NCBI RefSeq assembly: GCF_020379485.1
Contig: NC_063448.1
Location: 11,493,726 to 11,557,725 of the forward strand
DNA: 64,000 nucleotides
DNA from: Brassica napus
Taxonomy: Eukaryota; Streptophyta; Magnoliopsida; Brassicales; Brassicaceae
Direction of reading: 5' to 3'
Position numbers and translations under genes: made by a program. Within the stretch, counting starts at the first letter, position 1. The number at the start of each line of letters is the position of its first letter. This document shows positions 11,896 through 23,411 of this stretch, one piece after another. The notes under the pieces were generated by a model. The model searched no databases, had not been told where the DNA came from, and was given only the letters and a program-made list of their open reading frames with translations.

Positions 11896-12966
11896 TTAAG
11901 ACATAGGTTTCCGGCAGAGAATCATATGCATCGGAGAGAAAATTTCAGTTTCGCCTCCTCTGGACAAGAAATCAGCAGTCTTAAACAACATCTCGTGAAC
12001 ATCGACGGTTCCCTTAGGCGCAACTCCAACAGCAGACAGAATCTGAACCACAATGTGGTTCCTCCAATAAGCGAGCCGACCCATCTTAAGCCTAGTCCAC
12101 CACGGCTCAGCCGGTGGAGCCGCTAGATCCTTCTCCTTGACAACTTGGAAGCCAACTTTCTTGGCGGCCTCGGCTATATCCGAGTAAGCCCTAAGCCCAG
12201 GAAGCGCGTCACCCCTCTCGATGCCTTGGATGACCTCCACGTGTTCCTCATCCTCGGCGTTGAACTTATCAGTGGTGACCCACTCGTACGATACGTACAA
12301 AGATCCGGGTTTCAACACCCTGTAGATCTCGGCGTAGACTTCTTCCAGCTTCGGCGCGTGACACGTCGCTTCGATAGAGTACGCGCCGTCGAAGGTGTTA
12401 TCATCGAAGGGCATCTGGAGGAAGTTACCACACACGACCTCGCAGAGCGCGTCGAGTCCTGCTTTTCTGTTGTGGTCACGCGCTCTCTTCACCTGGTACT
12501 CGTTGATCGTGATCCCCACCACGTTGGCTCGCGAGTGGGATGCAATCGCGCGCATCGGACCTCCGACGCCGCATCCGACATCGAGGATCTTTTGACCCGG
12601 TTTCACTTGGATCAGATCTACGGCCATCTCTTCGTGGAGGCGCGTGGCGTCGCGGTGGGATTTGCCTCGGATGGAAGGAGAGAAGTGGAAGGACTGTCCC
12701 CATCCCCACTCGTAGATGTCGGTGACGAGGTTGTAGAACGTGTCGACGAAGTCCGGGACTTTCTCGGCGGTTTCGATCTCTTTCGGACGGCGGAAGAACG
12801 ACCAGTACTGTTTGTACTTGTCTTGAACTTTCTCGGCCGAGATGGACCCCCCCGATAGATCCAACGCTCGTTTTCCTTTTCGCTCCACTGGTCCCAGGAC
12901 GCACAGGAACCAGTAGATTCCGCCGGCTACGAGAGCTCCGGTGAAGAAGAATGCTACGCCGTCCAT
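11896..12966 (-). CDS. SMT2: Sterol C-24(28) methyltransferase, SMT2/CVP1 type, copy A
   Basis: Single-exon frame of 356 codons. The enzyme transfers a methyl group from S-adenosylmethionine to 24-methylene lophenol, giving the ethyl side chain of sitosterol. It acts at the ER membrane. An N-terminal hydrophobic anchor spans residues 5-25. The sterol-binding aromatic segment YEWGWGQSFHFS is at 85-96, the SAM-binding motif ILDVGCGVGGPMRAIA at 127-142, further conserved blocks EATCHAPKLEEVY (199-211) and YEWVTTDKF (227-235), and a C-terminal SMT domain to about 350. It matches Arabidopsis SMT2 (CVP1) over its length, and SMT2/SMT3 are intronless there. The tail after CRKP is shorter than in Arabidopsis. 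It differs from copy B only at residue 27 (Val here, Ala in B). No disabling change is seen. Confidence 0.95.
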   Translation of the reverse strand: MDGVAFFFTGALVAGGIYWFLCVLGPVERKGKRALDLSGGSISAEKVQDKYKQYWSFFRRPKEIETAEKVPDFVDTFYNLVTDIYEWGWGQSFHFSPSIRGKSHRDATRLHEEMAVDLIQVKPGQKILDVGCGVGGPMRAIASHSRANVVGITINEYQVKRARDHNRKAGLDALCEVVCGNFLQMPFDDNTFDGAYSIEATCHAPKLEEVYAEIYRVLKPGSLYVSYEWVTTDKFNAEDEEHVEVIQGIERGDALPGLRAYSDIAEAAKKVGFQVVKEKDLAAPPAEPWWTRLKMGRLAYWRNHIVVQILSAVGVAPKGTVDVHEMLFKTADFLSRGGETEIFSPMHMILCRKPMS

Positions 12967-13024
12967 TTTTTTAAAGAGAGATAGAGAGGAGAGACGTTTT
13001 CGTTATTGCTGGTTGAGAGAAGTC

Positions 13025-13032
13025 ATAAATAG
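13025..13032 (-). promoter_or_regulatory. TATA box of SMT2 copy A
   Basis: CTATTTAT on the minus strand is 59-66 bases upstream of the ATG. A CT-rich 5' leader (CTCTCCTCTCTATCTCTC) follows. The same TATA is kept in copy B (32991-32998) and in the orphan promoter (36121-36128). Confidence 0.6.
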
Positions 13033-13326
13033 ATGAGAACATATATTTTTTTGTGAATGGACTCCCTTTATTTCGCATTTAAAGTTATTATTAATGAGAA
13101 GAAGCCTAATTTGTCCTTTGACTTGAAAAATCTAAAGATTCTTTTATTTTTTGTGAACGAGTATATCCAATGAAACAAAATATTTGAAGAAAAAAACGCT
13201 TAGTCAAATGAAAATTTACTTGCAAACTCCACGAAGTTTTCGTTAGTAATTTATGAGTAATTTATTAAAAGAAACAAAAAGTCATTCCGTTTTAGTAATT
13301 AATCTAAAGAAACAAAACTCTATTAT

Positions 13327-13509
13327 TTAACCAAGCGTTCGTGACTTGATGTTAAAAGAGGTACAGTTGTACTGTCCGCCACCCGGATTCAAACCTTGGC
13401 TACAACGGATTTAACATCCCTTCCGTTGGAGCGCTGGATCTCCTACAGGGATAGTTAGGAACGTGGCTGCCCAGATACCAGAGTTACAAAAAAAAAAAAA
13501 AAAAAAAAA
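13327..13509 (+). mobile_element. tRNA-derived SINE in the SMT2-A promoter flank
   Basis: About 180 bp with a B-box-like GGATTCAAACC near 13383-13393 and a 22-base poly(A) end (13488-13509). It is flanked by a 13-bp direct repeat AAAACTCTATTAT at 13314-13326 and 13506-13518. A copied poly(A) tail with long target duplication is the mark of LINE-mediated retrotransposition. Copies B (about 33225-33245) and the orphan promoter (40736-40746) have the empty site. It lies about 360-540 bp upstream of the SMT2-A start codon. Confidence 0.78.
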
Positions 13510-13518
13510 CTCTATTAT

Positions 13519-14950
13519 GTACTGTTTAGGAAAACTGTTCAAACCAATAATCACTCATCAGAATTTGGAAATTAAATTAGTAGTAACAAAGTAAAACTGA
13601 TCTAACATCTATTTCTTTTGACAATAAACGAAAAAGCAAAGAAGTGATGTGATGTACATGGGAGAGAAGTACCGACCAGAGAAGGAGAAATCACGTGGAA
13701 GCTTCTTTCTTTTTAATGAAAAGCTAGCTTTTCGAATTGTTTACAAAAGTTGATTCATCGATCTGCTCTTATTTCTTTTTGTTCTTGTCGTTTCTTTCTT
13801 GGCTTCTAACCAGACCACGTTACTTCAAAAGATGCTCTTTCTCCTCTTCTCTAACCTTTAGATCCCTCTCTCAAGTCTGTGCACTGTCTCATTTTTGTTA
13901 ATGCAGCGAGTTCAGAGTAAAATGCAGAAATAAATATGACACAAGTTTTTCTCTTTTCAAATTCACTAGAATAAGAAAGTCTTACACCAATCTTTTCTAT
14001 TATAAGAATCTTTTAGTATTACCTCAATCCTAAGCTAAAACTCACCCTAGAATCTAAACTTTTGTTTATCAGAATCACTCTGATCCCGAGCTAAACTCCC
14101 TCTGAGTCTAGGCTTCAATCTTCCAACACTCTAGAAGTACTTCACCAACTACGTCAGCACCTAGCGCAGAGCAGTGATACCAAAGGCTTGATCACACAAG
14201 CAACAAACAATGATCTCTCGGCTTTTTTTTTTTTTTGCAGAGACAACTTTTTTAGTAGAGACACGTTCTCCTTGAATAGATAACCAGAACTTGCTCCCCA
14301 AGTTCTTCCAAAGACAACTTAAGCAACTTTCCTTTTTCTCTTAAGGAATAACTCTCTTGTCTTTTACTCTTCAAATAATATCCTTTACACTTAATGTAAA
14401 TCTCCCAATAAACATATTGCTTATTCTCCGAGTTTAACAAGTCCACGGACATCAAACAACACGAGCTCCAACAAAGCCCATCTTCATGACACACGCATAT
14501 ACTATCTCCTGTAGTACTTCACAAACTGATACTGATACAAAATATACATCTTCAATTTTTGTATCTTTTTCACTCAAAATAATTTTACTCTCTCTTGCGG
14601 TTTAAAATGAAAGTTGTCACTAGTGAAATTGTTACTTTAAAACTATTAGCATTATTAGTATTCTAATCTTTACCAAAATCTTAAAGTTCTGAACGTGATT
14701 ACAAAAACATTATTAGAACCCAAAAACATATGTTTATAAGTGAACGTGATTAAATATAAATCGTACGTCACCGGCAAATACCGTATCAGCAGCAGTATTG
14801 GTGATTAAGAGGTTACGACGACTGACTCCCATGCTCTATAAAACTGAGCTTCATTAGTTGTGTATCTTGTTTTCCTCGGTAGGAACGTACACCCTGCATT
14901 AGCAAGTTCATGAAGGATAAGAAGATGATGGGTCCCGACTGTCAGGTCAC
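13519..14950. other. Gene-poor AT-rich region
   Basis: No coding sequence is convincing. A short minus frame at 14252-14494 shows no recognisable domain. GCAGTGATACCA near 14171-14182 resembles a degenerate tRNA-iMet primer site read on the minus strand, hinting at an old LTR element, but no LTR pair is visible. Confidence 0.4.
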
Positions 14951-14959
14951 AAAGATACT

Positions 14960-15535
14960 TAGGGCGTTTGTCAAGTTTATGTTAAAAACTTTTAGAAAAA
15001 AAAAAAAAAGCTTATGTTAAAAACTTAAAAAATATAAAAAGAAAATGACTATGATAGCACTAAAAATTTTTTTTTGTCACAAATATAGCTTCTAAGAATA
15101 AAAATGACTAAAATAACACTTAATGTTTTATCAAAAGAAAATATACATTTATACCCCAATGATAAATTAATTTAGACATTAAGTTTTAGAGTTAAGGGGT
15201 GAGGTTTAGGATTTAGGGTTTAGGGTTTAAGGTTTAGGGTTTAGGGCTTAGAGTTTAGGGTTTAGAGTTTAGGGGTGGGGTTTAGAGTTTAGGGTTTAGA
15301 GTCAAGGGGTGGGATTTAGGATTTAGGGTTTAGAGTTTAGGGTTTAGAGTTTAGGGTTTAGGGTTTAGAGTTTAGGTTTTAGGGTTTAGAGTTGGGGAGT
15401 GGAGTTTTGGGATAAGATTTCAAATTTTGAAAAATAAAAAAAAATTAAATTTTTCAAAAAATAAAATGTTATTTTGGTCATTTTAGTTTTTGAAAGCTAT
15501 TTTTGTGACATAAACTTATTTAGGAGATTTGCCCA
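14960..15535. mobile_element. TIR element with internal telomere-like repeats
   Basis: The arm at about 15045-15125 (GTCACAAATATAGCTT..., ATGACTAAAATAACA) is the inverted complement of 15465-15530 (TGTTATTTTGGTCATTTTAG..., AGCTATTTTTGTGACA). The interior is AT-rich and holds a degenerate TTTAGGG tract. Long imperfect inverted arms suggest a Mutator-like non-autonomous element. Exact ends and TSD are not defined. Confidence 0.6.
15183..15400 (+). repeat. Interstitial telomere-like repeats (TTTAGGG variants)
   Basis: About thirty units of TTTAGGG, TTTAGAG and GTTTAGGG variants run head to tail. TTTAGGG is the plant telomere repeat. The tract lies inside a TIR element, so it is more likely carried by the transposon than a fused chromosome end. 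Confidence 0.85.
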
Positions 15536-15539
15536 AATA

Positions 15540-17184
15540 TAAATAACACGAATATATATACTAGTTTGGTGCACAATCAAAAGTTCATAAATAAAGTACT
15601 TGGACCCTGTTGTTTGTCCAAGCAACGCAAACAAGATATATTTTTTCATTTTGTGTTGAGAGAACATTTGACCCCAAAACTTTTACAGCTTATCGGATTT
15701 TAACTGCGTTTACAGTATATGATTCATGACATAAAGTTTGCGGGTTTCAAAGCAACCTACGTATGACCTAAGTAGACCTTCATTGAAATGTTATTTATAA
15801 AGAATAATTTATCAAAGCATATATAACATAGTAAGCCTCACTTAAATATTTGTATTCTACTCCCACCGTTTGGTTATACAATAAGTTCACCTTTATCTAA
15901 ATTAATCTGGTATAGGTTTCGCTTCAGTCACGTGTTCAATTTTTAAAGCATTTGTTAAGTTCTTAAACCAAATATTCCATGTATTGGTTCTATATGTACT
16001 GAAGAATATAATGATTTTGACGTTTAATATAAAGCTCTTTCTATCTGTTGAATGTATATACCCTTTGTGTGATTTCGTCTGTTTCGTTCTTTATGAATCA
16101 TTTTTGTAAGGTTTCCGAAAGTTGTCCATATTGTTGGTAAATTCTAAGTGAGAGATCTTTAAGGGCAAGCCTCTTACTAAAGATTATAGTTTAACACTCA
16201 CCTTCCTATGCGTGCGTTTAATTAGGGAAGAGTTGGACTCGAAGAAGATGTGGAATGACCAGAACAAAAAGTTCTGAAGAAAATTCTGATAAGAACACAA
16301 TTTCAATTTGTCCTTATCAACCTCATCAAAAAAATTCCAAGGCATATCATTATATGTATGATCAAATTCAATATTTATAATCTACATATCATTGAATTAC
16401 AAATACAAACATAATATCTTCATAATAGAACATGCCCACGTATTGATGTATAATACATGATTTTGAGTTTTGAATGGTATAATCACAATTTAAATTATCT
16501 TGTTCATCATCATGTTTGTGGTAGTTAGTTATTTGATTCAGCAATCCTTGTATCTTGTCATGAAAAGCTAACTTAATGGACGAGACGAAGGAGGGTACGA
16601 AGATTGAACATCTTGGCAAGAGGAAGGACAACATTTTCCTTTATTGCTACACTTCTTTCCGGGTATTCGGCAGTCTTGTAATTTATGTTGTCGATTCCTT
16701 GTCAAAATCATATAACCGAAACAATCCATTTGTGGTTATGAAATTATTTTTTGTTTAAATTGTACTGATTGCATTAGTTTTATGGTATAATTTGACTCTT
16801 TAAGGAAAATACAAATGACAATTGACGTACTATGATGAAGTTTTGATTCATAAGCTAGTAGTCATCTAAAACATTTATAACACATAACTAAAAAATGGTT
16901 TCAATTAAAATCGAACAAAAACAACTAATGAGATTTGGAGATTGTAATGCTTTCGTAGAAAATTACATATCTGAGATTTACTTAATTACGTTGAAAATAT
17001 GTTTCTACTAAATTTTACATTGTTTACACTAACCAAAAAAAATGAGAAAAATAAAATGTTAATATCTTATGAGACTATACGTTCGTATAGAAAAAGATCT
17101 TCTTAGTTAATTAAAATCTTTATAAGCGTAGTATTAAACCTTCACTCAGATTCTCTATTACTATTTCATAATCATAATTATTTT
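15540..17184. other. AT-rich intergenic sequence
   Basis: No gene, RNA or transposon terminus is supported. Two short opposite-strand frames overlap at 16389-16758 without recognisable motifs. Confidence 0.4.
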
Positions 17185-17692
17185 TTAGAGAATTTTCATG
17201 TTTACCACTTTCTTAGTAATATTATTCATGTTTAACACCACTAAAAATATATTTTCAAAAATACATTCTTCATTAAGTGGCAAAAGACCTTTATACCTTT
17301 GTTATCTATATATATAATAAATAATTATTTAAATAAATAAAAAAAAATAAAAAAAAAATATATTTTTTATTTTTGAATTATACTTTTTCAAATTCAAACT
17401 TTCTTATAAATTATTTTTTCCAAAATTTGTTTTAAAAATCGAAAATTAGTTTTGAAACTTTTTAAATTTTTTTTTTATGTTTTTTAAAGTATTTATTTAT
17501 ATATTTATTAGAATCTTAAATTTCACATTTCAAAAATCCCACCAACCCCTCAACCTTAAACTCTAAGTCTATATTAGTTAACTCTAGGGTTATGAATATC
17601 TTTTAATATTCATTAAAAATGAGGGTAAAAATGGTTAGTGTAAATATGAAAAGTGGTACTATGAATGTTATATTCTTGGCAATTTCCCTAAT
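17185..17692. mobile_element. Short MULE-like non-autonomous element
   Basis: The left arm (about 17187-17290) matches the left arm of the DUF1985-bearing element at 41282-41395 in order and spacing: a TTTACCACTTT-type motif, TACTATTCATG-type motif, then CATTTTCAAAAATAC and GGCAAAAGAC. The right arm (17635-17692) is roughly its inverted complement. The 500-bp interior is AT-rich and non-coding, so it looks like a deletion derivative of that family. The TSD was not resolved. Confidence 0.5.
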
Positions 17693-18552
17693 TTTATCTT
17701 TTAAACTCTATTTATTTTAATTTGTAAAAAAATATTATAAATTATAACTAACAGTTATTTGAAAATATTATAAAATTTCCAAAAATAGAATTATTAAACA
17801 GAATATTAACATCACTTTTAGCCGATTGTTGCTAATGTGGAGTTTAAAAAAACATATCCACGGAATAGTAACAATATTTGATTTACATTTAGTTTTCAAA
17901 AAAGAAGTTTAAAACAAAATTAACACATTGAGACCAATTGAGAAATAACCAATTGGAGAATATTTGGCGTTTTCTTAAAAAATTAGTTCAACCAATTCAA
18001 TAATTTAATAAACCATTGTAACTTTTTAGATGAACATTTGTAATTATTTATTTGTATCATTGCATTGTCAAATAAATATTCGCAACTGTATAAATGTTCT
18101 ATTACTCTGAAATTGTTAACCATTACAACATTTGATGATCAACCATTGTCTGATTAACCATTGCAAACTTTTAAATTTAATTATTTTTTAAAAAATTGTC
18201 TATATAAGGGTTGTAGACATTGATAAAATCCAAAGACACAATAAAAGGAGAGAAATTATTGTTGTCCATCCTTTTTATTTTTTGAAAAATAATTTATGTT
18301 GTCCATTTTCCAAAGAGATTTTGTATAAGCTCAAATTGACAAATGTTAAAATATGATTTTAAAAATGTGTTCATGCATGATTAATCATTATATAAATTCA
18401 TATTATATAACAATTTGACTATTCATTAAATTACCGTATTTACCCTTATGTTAACCAATTATATAAACTTTGAATGTTAATTAATTATATTAAATGGCCT
18501 AAACATTATGGGAATATTTTTACCGTTGATGGTATATTTCTTAGTTTATTTA
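17693..18552. other. AT-rich intergenic sequence
   Basis: Nothing is recognised beyond low-complexity AT sequence. Confidence 0.4.
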
Positions 18553-18571
18553 GAAATAAATAAATAAATAA

Positions 18572-18609
<38 letters not shown>
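18553..18609. repeat. Compound microsatellite (TAAA)n(TA)n
   Basis: About five AAAT/TAAA units are followed by roughly 17 TA dinucleotides. This is a typical polymorphic simple repeat. Confidence 0.9.
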
Positions 18610-18613
<4 letters not shown>

Positions 18614-18755
18614 ACATTTTATTAGGAGATAGATAAAAAGTGGTATGAGTCAATATTCGTTTATGTACTCTATAATACACTAATTTTAGCCTGATTTTAC
18701 AGATATATTCTAAAGTGAAAATGTTCATTGTTCTACACCATCATTTTATTATAAA

Positions 18756-21016
18756 CTAGATATGGACCCGTGCGTTGCACGGATTTTATTTGATGTTGTC
18801 AATAACACATAAAAAGAATGAAAATATTGTTTCACATTAATTCTTGGATTTTCCAATATATATTGATGACTTATTTTAGTAAATATAATCTCTTTTCTTA
18901 CATCAATTTTGATTAGTATTTCTATTTCAATAATCATGGTGTTTTAAATAGTATATTATTTTTTTTATTTTTGAATAAATACTTCATTTTTAATTATTTT
19001 TTAAAATAATATTATTTGTAGTTAATTGAAACATATAGAACTGTGAATGCTCTATATTATTTATATTGTTTAAGACAAATTAAAAATAACACAATTCAAA
19101 ATATTAATGTTACACAACACTAATCAATATGTATTATTGATAGTCAGCTAAATATTAAATTTGTTTACTTTAACATCTATGGTGTGACTTAAACCTCTTT
19201 TTCTATATATTATATATTATTGAAAACTTCTTAATATATAATATTTAGTAAAACGCTATTGCCGTTACGTCTTAAAAATTTGAAGCTTTGCAATTGTAGT
19301 AACTCTTGATAGTGCGGTGTATAATTGTAAAATCGAACTTGACAAATATAGACCAACTTTTTAAAATTTTGACCTTAACTCTTGTTGATAGTCATTGCAT
19401 AGCAAATTCGTATAGGGGACTGAGGTCTTTTCAATTTGAAAAGTCATCTTGCATCTGTTGGTTTGAGGCTTACTCTAGTTTTAAAATTGTTTTTGCATAT
19501 GTTGCTTTAAGATTGTTTTTATCATTTTATTATAGTTCTTACTGTAATCTTGCACATTAAAATTTAAGACGTCGATAAGAATTCCTTCGCATAGTTCATC
19601 TCCAAACTTTTCACGAAGAGCATGATGCACACAACCTTCATTGTATTTTTCTATAATAAAAAAAACTTCTAATAAAAATTACAAAACAAACTTTTTTTTG
19701 AGAAAAATATTTACCTTTTTAAGTAGGGCATGAGAAAATTCATTCCTATAAGTTCATTATTCTGATAAAAAAAAACTTAATTATTATTTTTCAAATTTCT
19801 TACCTTTTAATATTTGTAACTGATTTAATGTTAAATAACCTTCTTAATTCATTGTTTCCTTGATAATTTCTGATAACAAATTAAATAACATTCTTTTGAC
19901 TAAAACCTCATGACAATCAAAATCATAACAATCGTTGTTGATTTTCAAATTATTATCTAACTTGTATAACCGTAAAACTGTGTATAACCGTAAAACTGTG
20001 TATATTGCATTGATCAATCGTTTCTAACGTAACATAATAAACTAATGTTGACATTGACTTACCTATGACAGCATAACTAATTTTATATATATCGTCTATA
20101 GGAACCACCATACATAATTGTTCCAATATATTACGCACAACAACATCATATTTTATGATAATTATGAAAGTCTCTACTAAGGATAACGGTAAAACAGTTT
20201 AAAGTTTTTTTTGTGCAGCCCATAATTTAAAGCCCATAATTTAAAACAGTATGAAAGAGTTCTGATTTTAAGCAATATTTTTTTGTGACAAAATCCAGGA
20301 GAGTTTAATCTTAAATATAGATGTGAATAATTGTAATAAATTTTGGATTATGATTTCTTAAAAAGAAAAAAATACTATTTAAATAGGAAATTTTATTATT
20401 TATAAGGAAATATTTGAAATATTTATTTTACACTTTTTTTTGTTTAGATAAATAAAAAGAAAACTACAATTAAACACCCTTTAAAAAATTTATTTTGTAT
20501 AAGATTTTATAAAAGGATAATTACTATCAAGTAATTATTTACAATTATATTTTCTTTATGATTTTAGAAAACAAAAATTCGTATTAAATAAATTGTTTTA
20601 CAGATATTTTTTGTTTAAAATTTTTTAAAAGGAAAAAAATAATTTAGAGAAAGAAAATTACTGTCAAATAAAAACTATCAAATAATCTTTTGCTATTATC
20701 TTTGTTTAGAATTTTAAAAAAGAAAAATTAATTATGATATATTTTAACACATGTCATCATCCTAAATTTTTAATTGTCATTTGCCACCATCATGTTAATT
20801 ATTAACTTTGAAATAATATTTTGCTATTATCTTTGTTTAGGATTTAAAAAAAAAAGAAAATTACTATTAAATAATTCATTTGTGTTATTATCTTATTATA
20901 TTTATCTTATTAATTATGATATATTTTAACACATGTCATCATCTTAAATTTTTAATTGTCATGTGTCACCATCGTGTTAATTTGTAACTTTGAAGAACCA
21001 AACTTTATATAATAGA
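18756..21016 (-). mobile_element. Helitron-like element (minus strand)
   Basis: On the minus strand the 3' end is CTAG at 18759-18756 followed by T. It is preceded by a hairpin with stem CCGTGC/GCACGG (18768-18773 with 18777-18782), the canonical Helitron 3' terminus. The 5' end is placed at the TCTATTATATAAAG motif ending at 21016, and the flanking base does not fit perfectly, so this border is approximate. The interior is AT-rich with no intact Rep/helicase gene. A block of about 90 bp is repeated near 20730-20815 and 20910-21000. Confidence 0.65.
20725..21000. repeat. Internal tandem-like repeat in the Helitron
   Basis: A segment with ATGATATATTTTAACACATG and then GTCATCATC, TTTTTAATTGTCAT and CACCAT occurs at about 20732-20815 and again at about 20918-21000. 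Between the copies lies a repeated TTATCTTTGTTTAG-type segment. This is typical of subterminal repeats in crucifer Helitrons. Confidence 0.7.
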
Positions 21017-21185
21017 ATACTTTTGTATATAATTCTTATTTTAAACTATATTTAAAATTTAATATTTTTTCCTCCCCAAACCGCGGGGGTTTGAATCTTA
21101 GTGTTTATAATATGAAACATGTAATAAGAGTTTCTACAGTGCGTCTTGAAATATTTCAAATGAATAATCCTTATCTACATCTTTC

Positions 21186-21441
21186 TGTTGTGAAACTAGA
21201 GAATAGAATCTATGAGGAGCCCTTTATATATAGGGAATTACACCGTCATAGAATAATAGAAAGACTAAAGAAAGGAAATACAAATATGGAAAGAGTACAA
21301 ATCATAATCTTATAAGGAAAAGACAAGATGCTGATTCTCTCTCTCTTTCTCTCTCTCCTCACGGTCGACTCTCTCTCTCTCTAGCATTGGGCCGGTTATG
21401 AACCAGGCCGGTTATGGACATCCACAATATGATTTATAACA
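21186..21441 (-). repeat. 3' LTR of copia 2
   Basis: 256 bp with a CT-rich microsatellite (about 21335-21382). It matches 26878-27110, which is 23 bp shorter because of small indels near its start and in the CT tract. Confidence 0.9.
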
Positions 21442-21893
21442 CTCCCCCTTGGATGCGATAACCATACATGGATTGTAATACGCTTTAGATGTTGCCTCAT
21501 TAAAACATTATCAGGAAAACCCAGTGGGACAAAACCATGGTTAAAGGAAAAAAGTACAACACGTATTACTCCCCCTGTTCTGAATAACTCGCGGCTGGCC
21601 TCATGAACAGCCAAGATCTCCGAATTGTTTGAAGATGTGGCCGCGATCGTGTGCTTCATGGAACACCATGATATGACTGTTCCACCATGTGTGAAAACAT
21701 AGCCTGTCTGTGATCGAGCATCGTGTGGATCCGAAAGATAACCTGCATCAGCAAAATCAACTAAACCTTCTTTGTTTTGGTTAGTATAAAATAAACTCAA
21801 GTCTTTCGTTTCTTGCAGGTAACGAAGAACATGTTTAATCCCGTTCCAGTGCCTTTGGGTTGGACAAGAGCTTAATCTAGACAATAGATTCAC
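21396..21893 (-). pseudogene. copia 2 RNase H region
   Basis: Contains QRHWNGIKHVLRYLQETKDL, followed by GYLSDPHDARSQTGYVF and CSMKHTIAATSSNNSEILA, the usual RNase H blocks at the end of copia pol. The frame runs into the LTR, and the canonical end is lost by frameshift. Confidence 0.82.
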
Positions 21894-22129
21894 GACAAAA
21901 CATATATCTGGTCGTGTGACTAGCCAGATACATCAAAGCTCATATGGCACTGAGATATAGGATTTCGGGACCAAGGACATCTTTATCGTCCATCTTAGGA
22001 CGGAACGGATCAGTGTCCAGGCCGAGGGACCTCACGACCATGGGGCTAGATAATGGGTGAGACTCGGCCATGTTGAATCTCTTGAGTACTTTTCTGTATA
22101 TGCCATTTGATGCACAAGGATTCCATCTC

Positions 22130-22807
22130 TTATGTACTCAAGCTGTAATCCCAAACAAAACTTTGTTTTTTTTCAAGATCTTTCAACTCGAATTCTTTCT
22201 TAAGATATTCAACTGTTTGGGAAATCTCTCCAAAGGTTCCTAGGATATTCAGATCATCAACATACACTGCTATGATCATAAATCCTTTATTTTCGAATTT
22301 CTTTATGAAAATACATGGTTTGATCGGGTCATTCTTATAGCCCTCTTTCACTAGGTACTCACTTAGTCTATTGTACCACATTCGACCTGATTGTTTCAGT
22401 CCATAAAGTGACTTATTCAACTTTATAAAATGTTGTTCTCGAGAGCTCGATTTGTCTTTCAATTCAATACCCTCTGGTACTTTTATATATATCTCATTAT
22501 CCAGTGGACCATATAAGTATGCAGTTACTACATCCATTAACCGCAAGTCTAAGTTTTCTCTTATAGCTAGACTTATTAGGAATCTAAAAGTAGTAGCATT
22601 CACGACAGGGGAATATGTTTCCTCATAATCAATTCCTGGTCTCTGTGAGAATCCTTGTGCAACAAGCCGTGCTTTATATCTCACGACCTTGCCGTGTTCA
22701 TTTCTTTTCCTCACAAAGACCCACTTATAGCCGACTGGTTTAAAATAATATGGTGTCCGGACTATTGGTCCAAAGACATCACTCTTCTTTAAAGAGTTTA
22801 ACTCCAC
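22130..22807 (-). pseudogene. copia 2 reverse transcriptase
   Basis: 225 codons carrying KARLVAQGFSQRPGIDYEETYSPV (fingers), LMDVVTAYLYG (palm; normally DVKTAYL), KSLYGLKQSGRMWYNRL, and the catalytic VYVDDLN. Stops separate it from integrase and RNase H. Confidence 0.88.
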
Positions 22808-23411
22808 GTTTATAGCTTCTTTCCATTTGATCTAATCTGATCGTTGAGTGCAGTCATAAATAGACGTGGGTTCATGATCCTCATTCAAATCCATAAGTTC
22901 AAGTGCTACCTTGTATGCAAATATATCATCAATGTCGACATTCTTTCTGTTCCATTGTAACAAGACATAATTTATTGAGATCTCATTATTATCAGGACCT
23001 TCACTACCTTGAATCTTGGCGTCCTAAGAATCAGTATTAGATACATCAAGGCCGGCCGCATCTAAGCATTCATGATCGGCCATGATCGCTATTAGGGTTT
23101 TGGGATCGGCAGCGGTTAAGTCCCGGGATTTAGGAACGGCCGCGGTCGTGTCTAGGGTTTCAACAAGCTCGGTTTCATTCTATGCACCTTTCTTAGTTTT
23201 CCGAGGGTTCTTATCTTTGGAACCTATTGGTCTACCACGTTTCAAACGTTGTCTAGACTCTGTAGCAACTTGATTGTGTCCCTCTTGAACATCAATTCTG
23301 ATTGGTGCATTAGCAGGTATATATGACTTAGTCACTCTTTTCGGGTCAGCAAAGAAATCTGGCAATTGATTAGCTAGCTTTTGTAAATGTATAATCTTTT
23401 GGACCTCTAAA

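Larger units (their letters stand above)
8378..13035. repeat. Segmental duplication, copy A
   Basis: Collinear with 28346-33005. It contains part of copia 1 (gag and 5' LTR), a small MITE, a spacer and SMT2. By-eye comparison gives about 22 differences in the 668-bp LTR, about eight in 10252-10690, and only about five in 10690-13035. Beyond 13035 the two copies are much more different. Confidence 0.93.

Noticed and set aside
12145..12858. 237-codon plus-strand open frame across SMT2 copy A (and the same at 32111-32824)
   Set aside because: It is antisense to a well-supported methyltransferase and arises from GC-rich codon use. It has no recognisable domain.
12476..12904. 142-codon second minus-strand frame within SMT2
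   Set aside because: Overlapping shadow of the SMT2 reading frame with Arg/Pro-rich nonsense composition.
14169..14500. Possible old copia LTR and primer site (GCAGTGATACCA)
   Set aside because: The match to the tRNA-iMet primer site is imperfect, and I could not find a paired LTR or target duplication.
16389..16758. Overlapping short frames on both strands
   Set aside because: No domain, no promoter context, AT-rich surroundings. Likely chance.
19306..19560. 84-codon frame within the Helitron as a Rep/helicase remnant
   Set aside because: I could not identify Rep or helicase motifs, so no coding claim is made.
21061..21098. CCGCGGGGG hairpin-like sequence as a second Helitron end
   Set aside because: The hairpin is plausible, but the terminal CTRR is not clear (CTTAG) and no 5' end was found.
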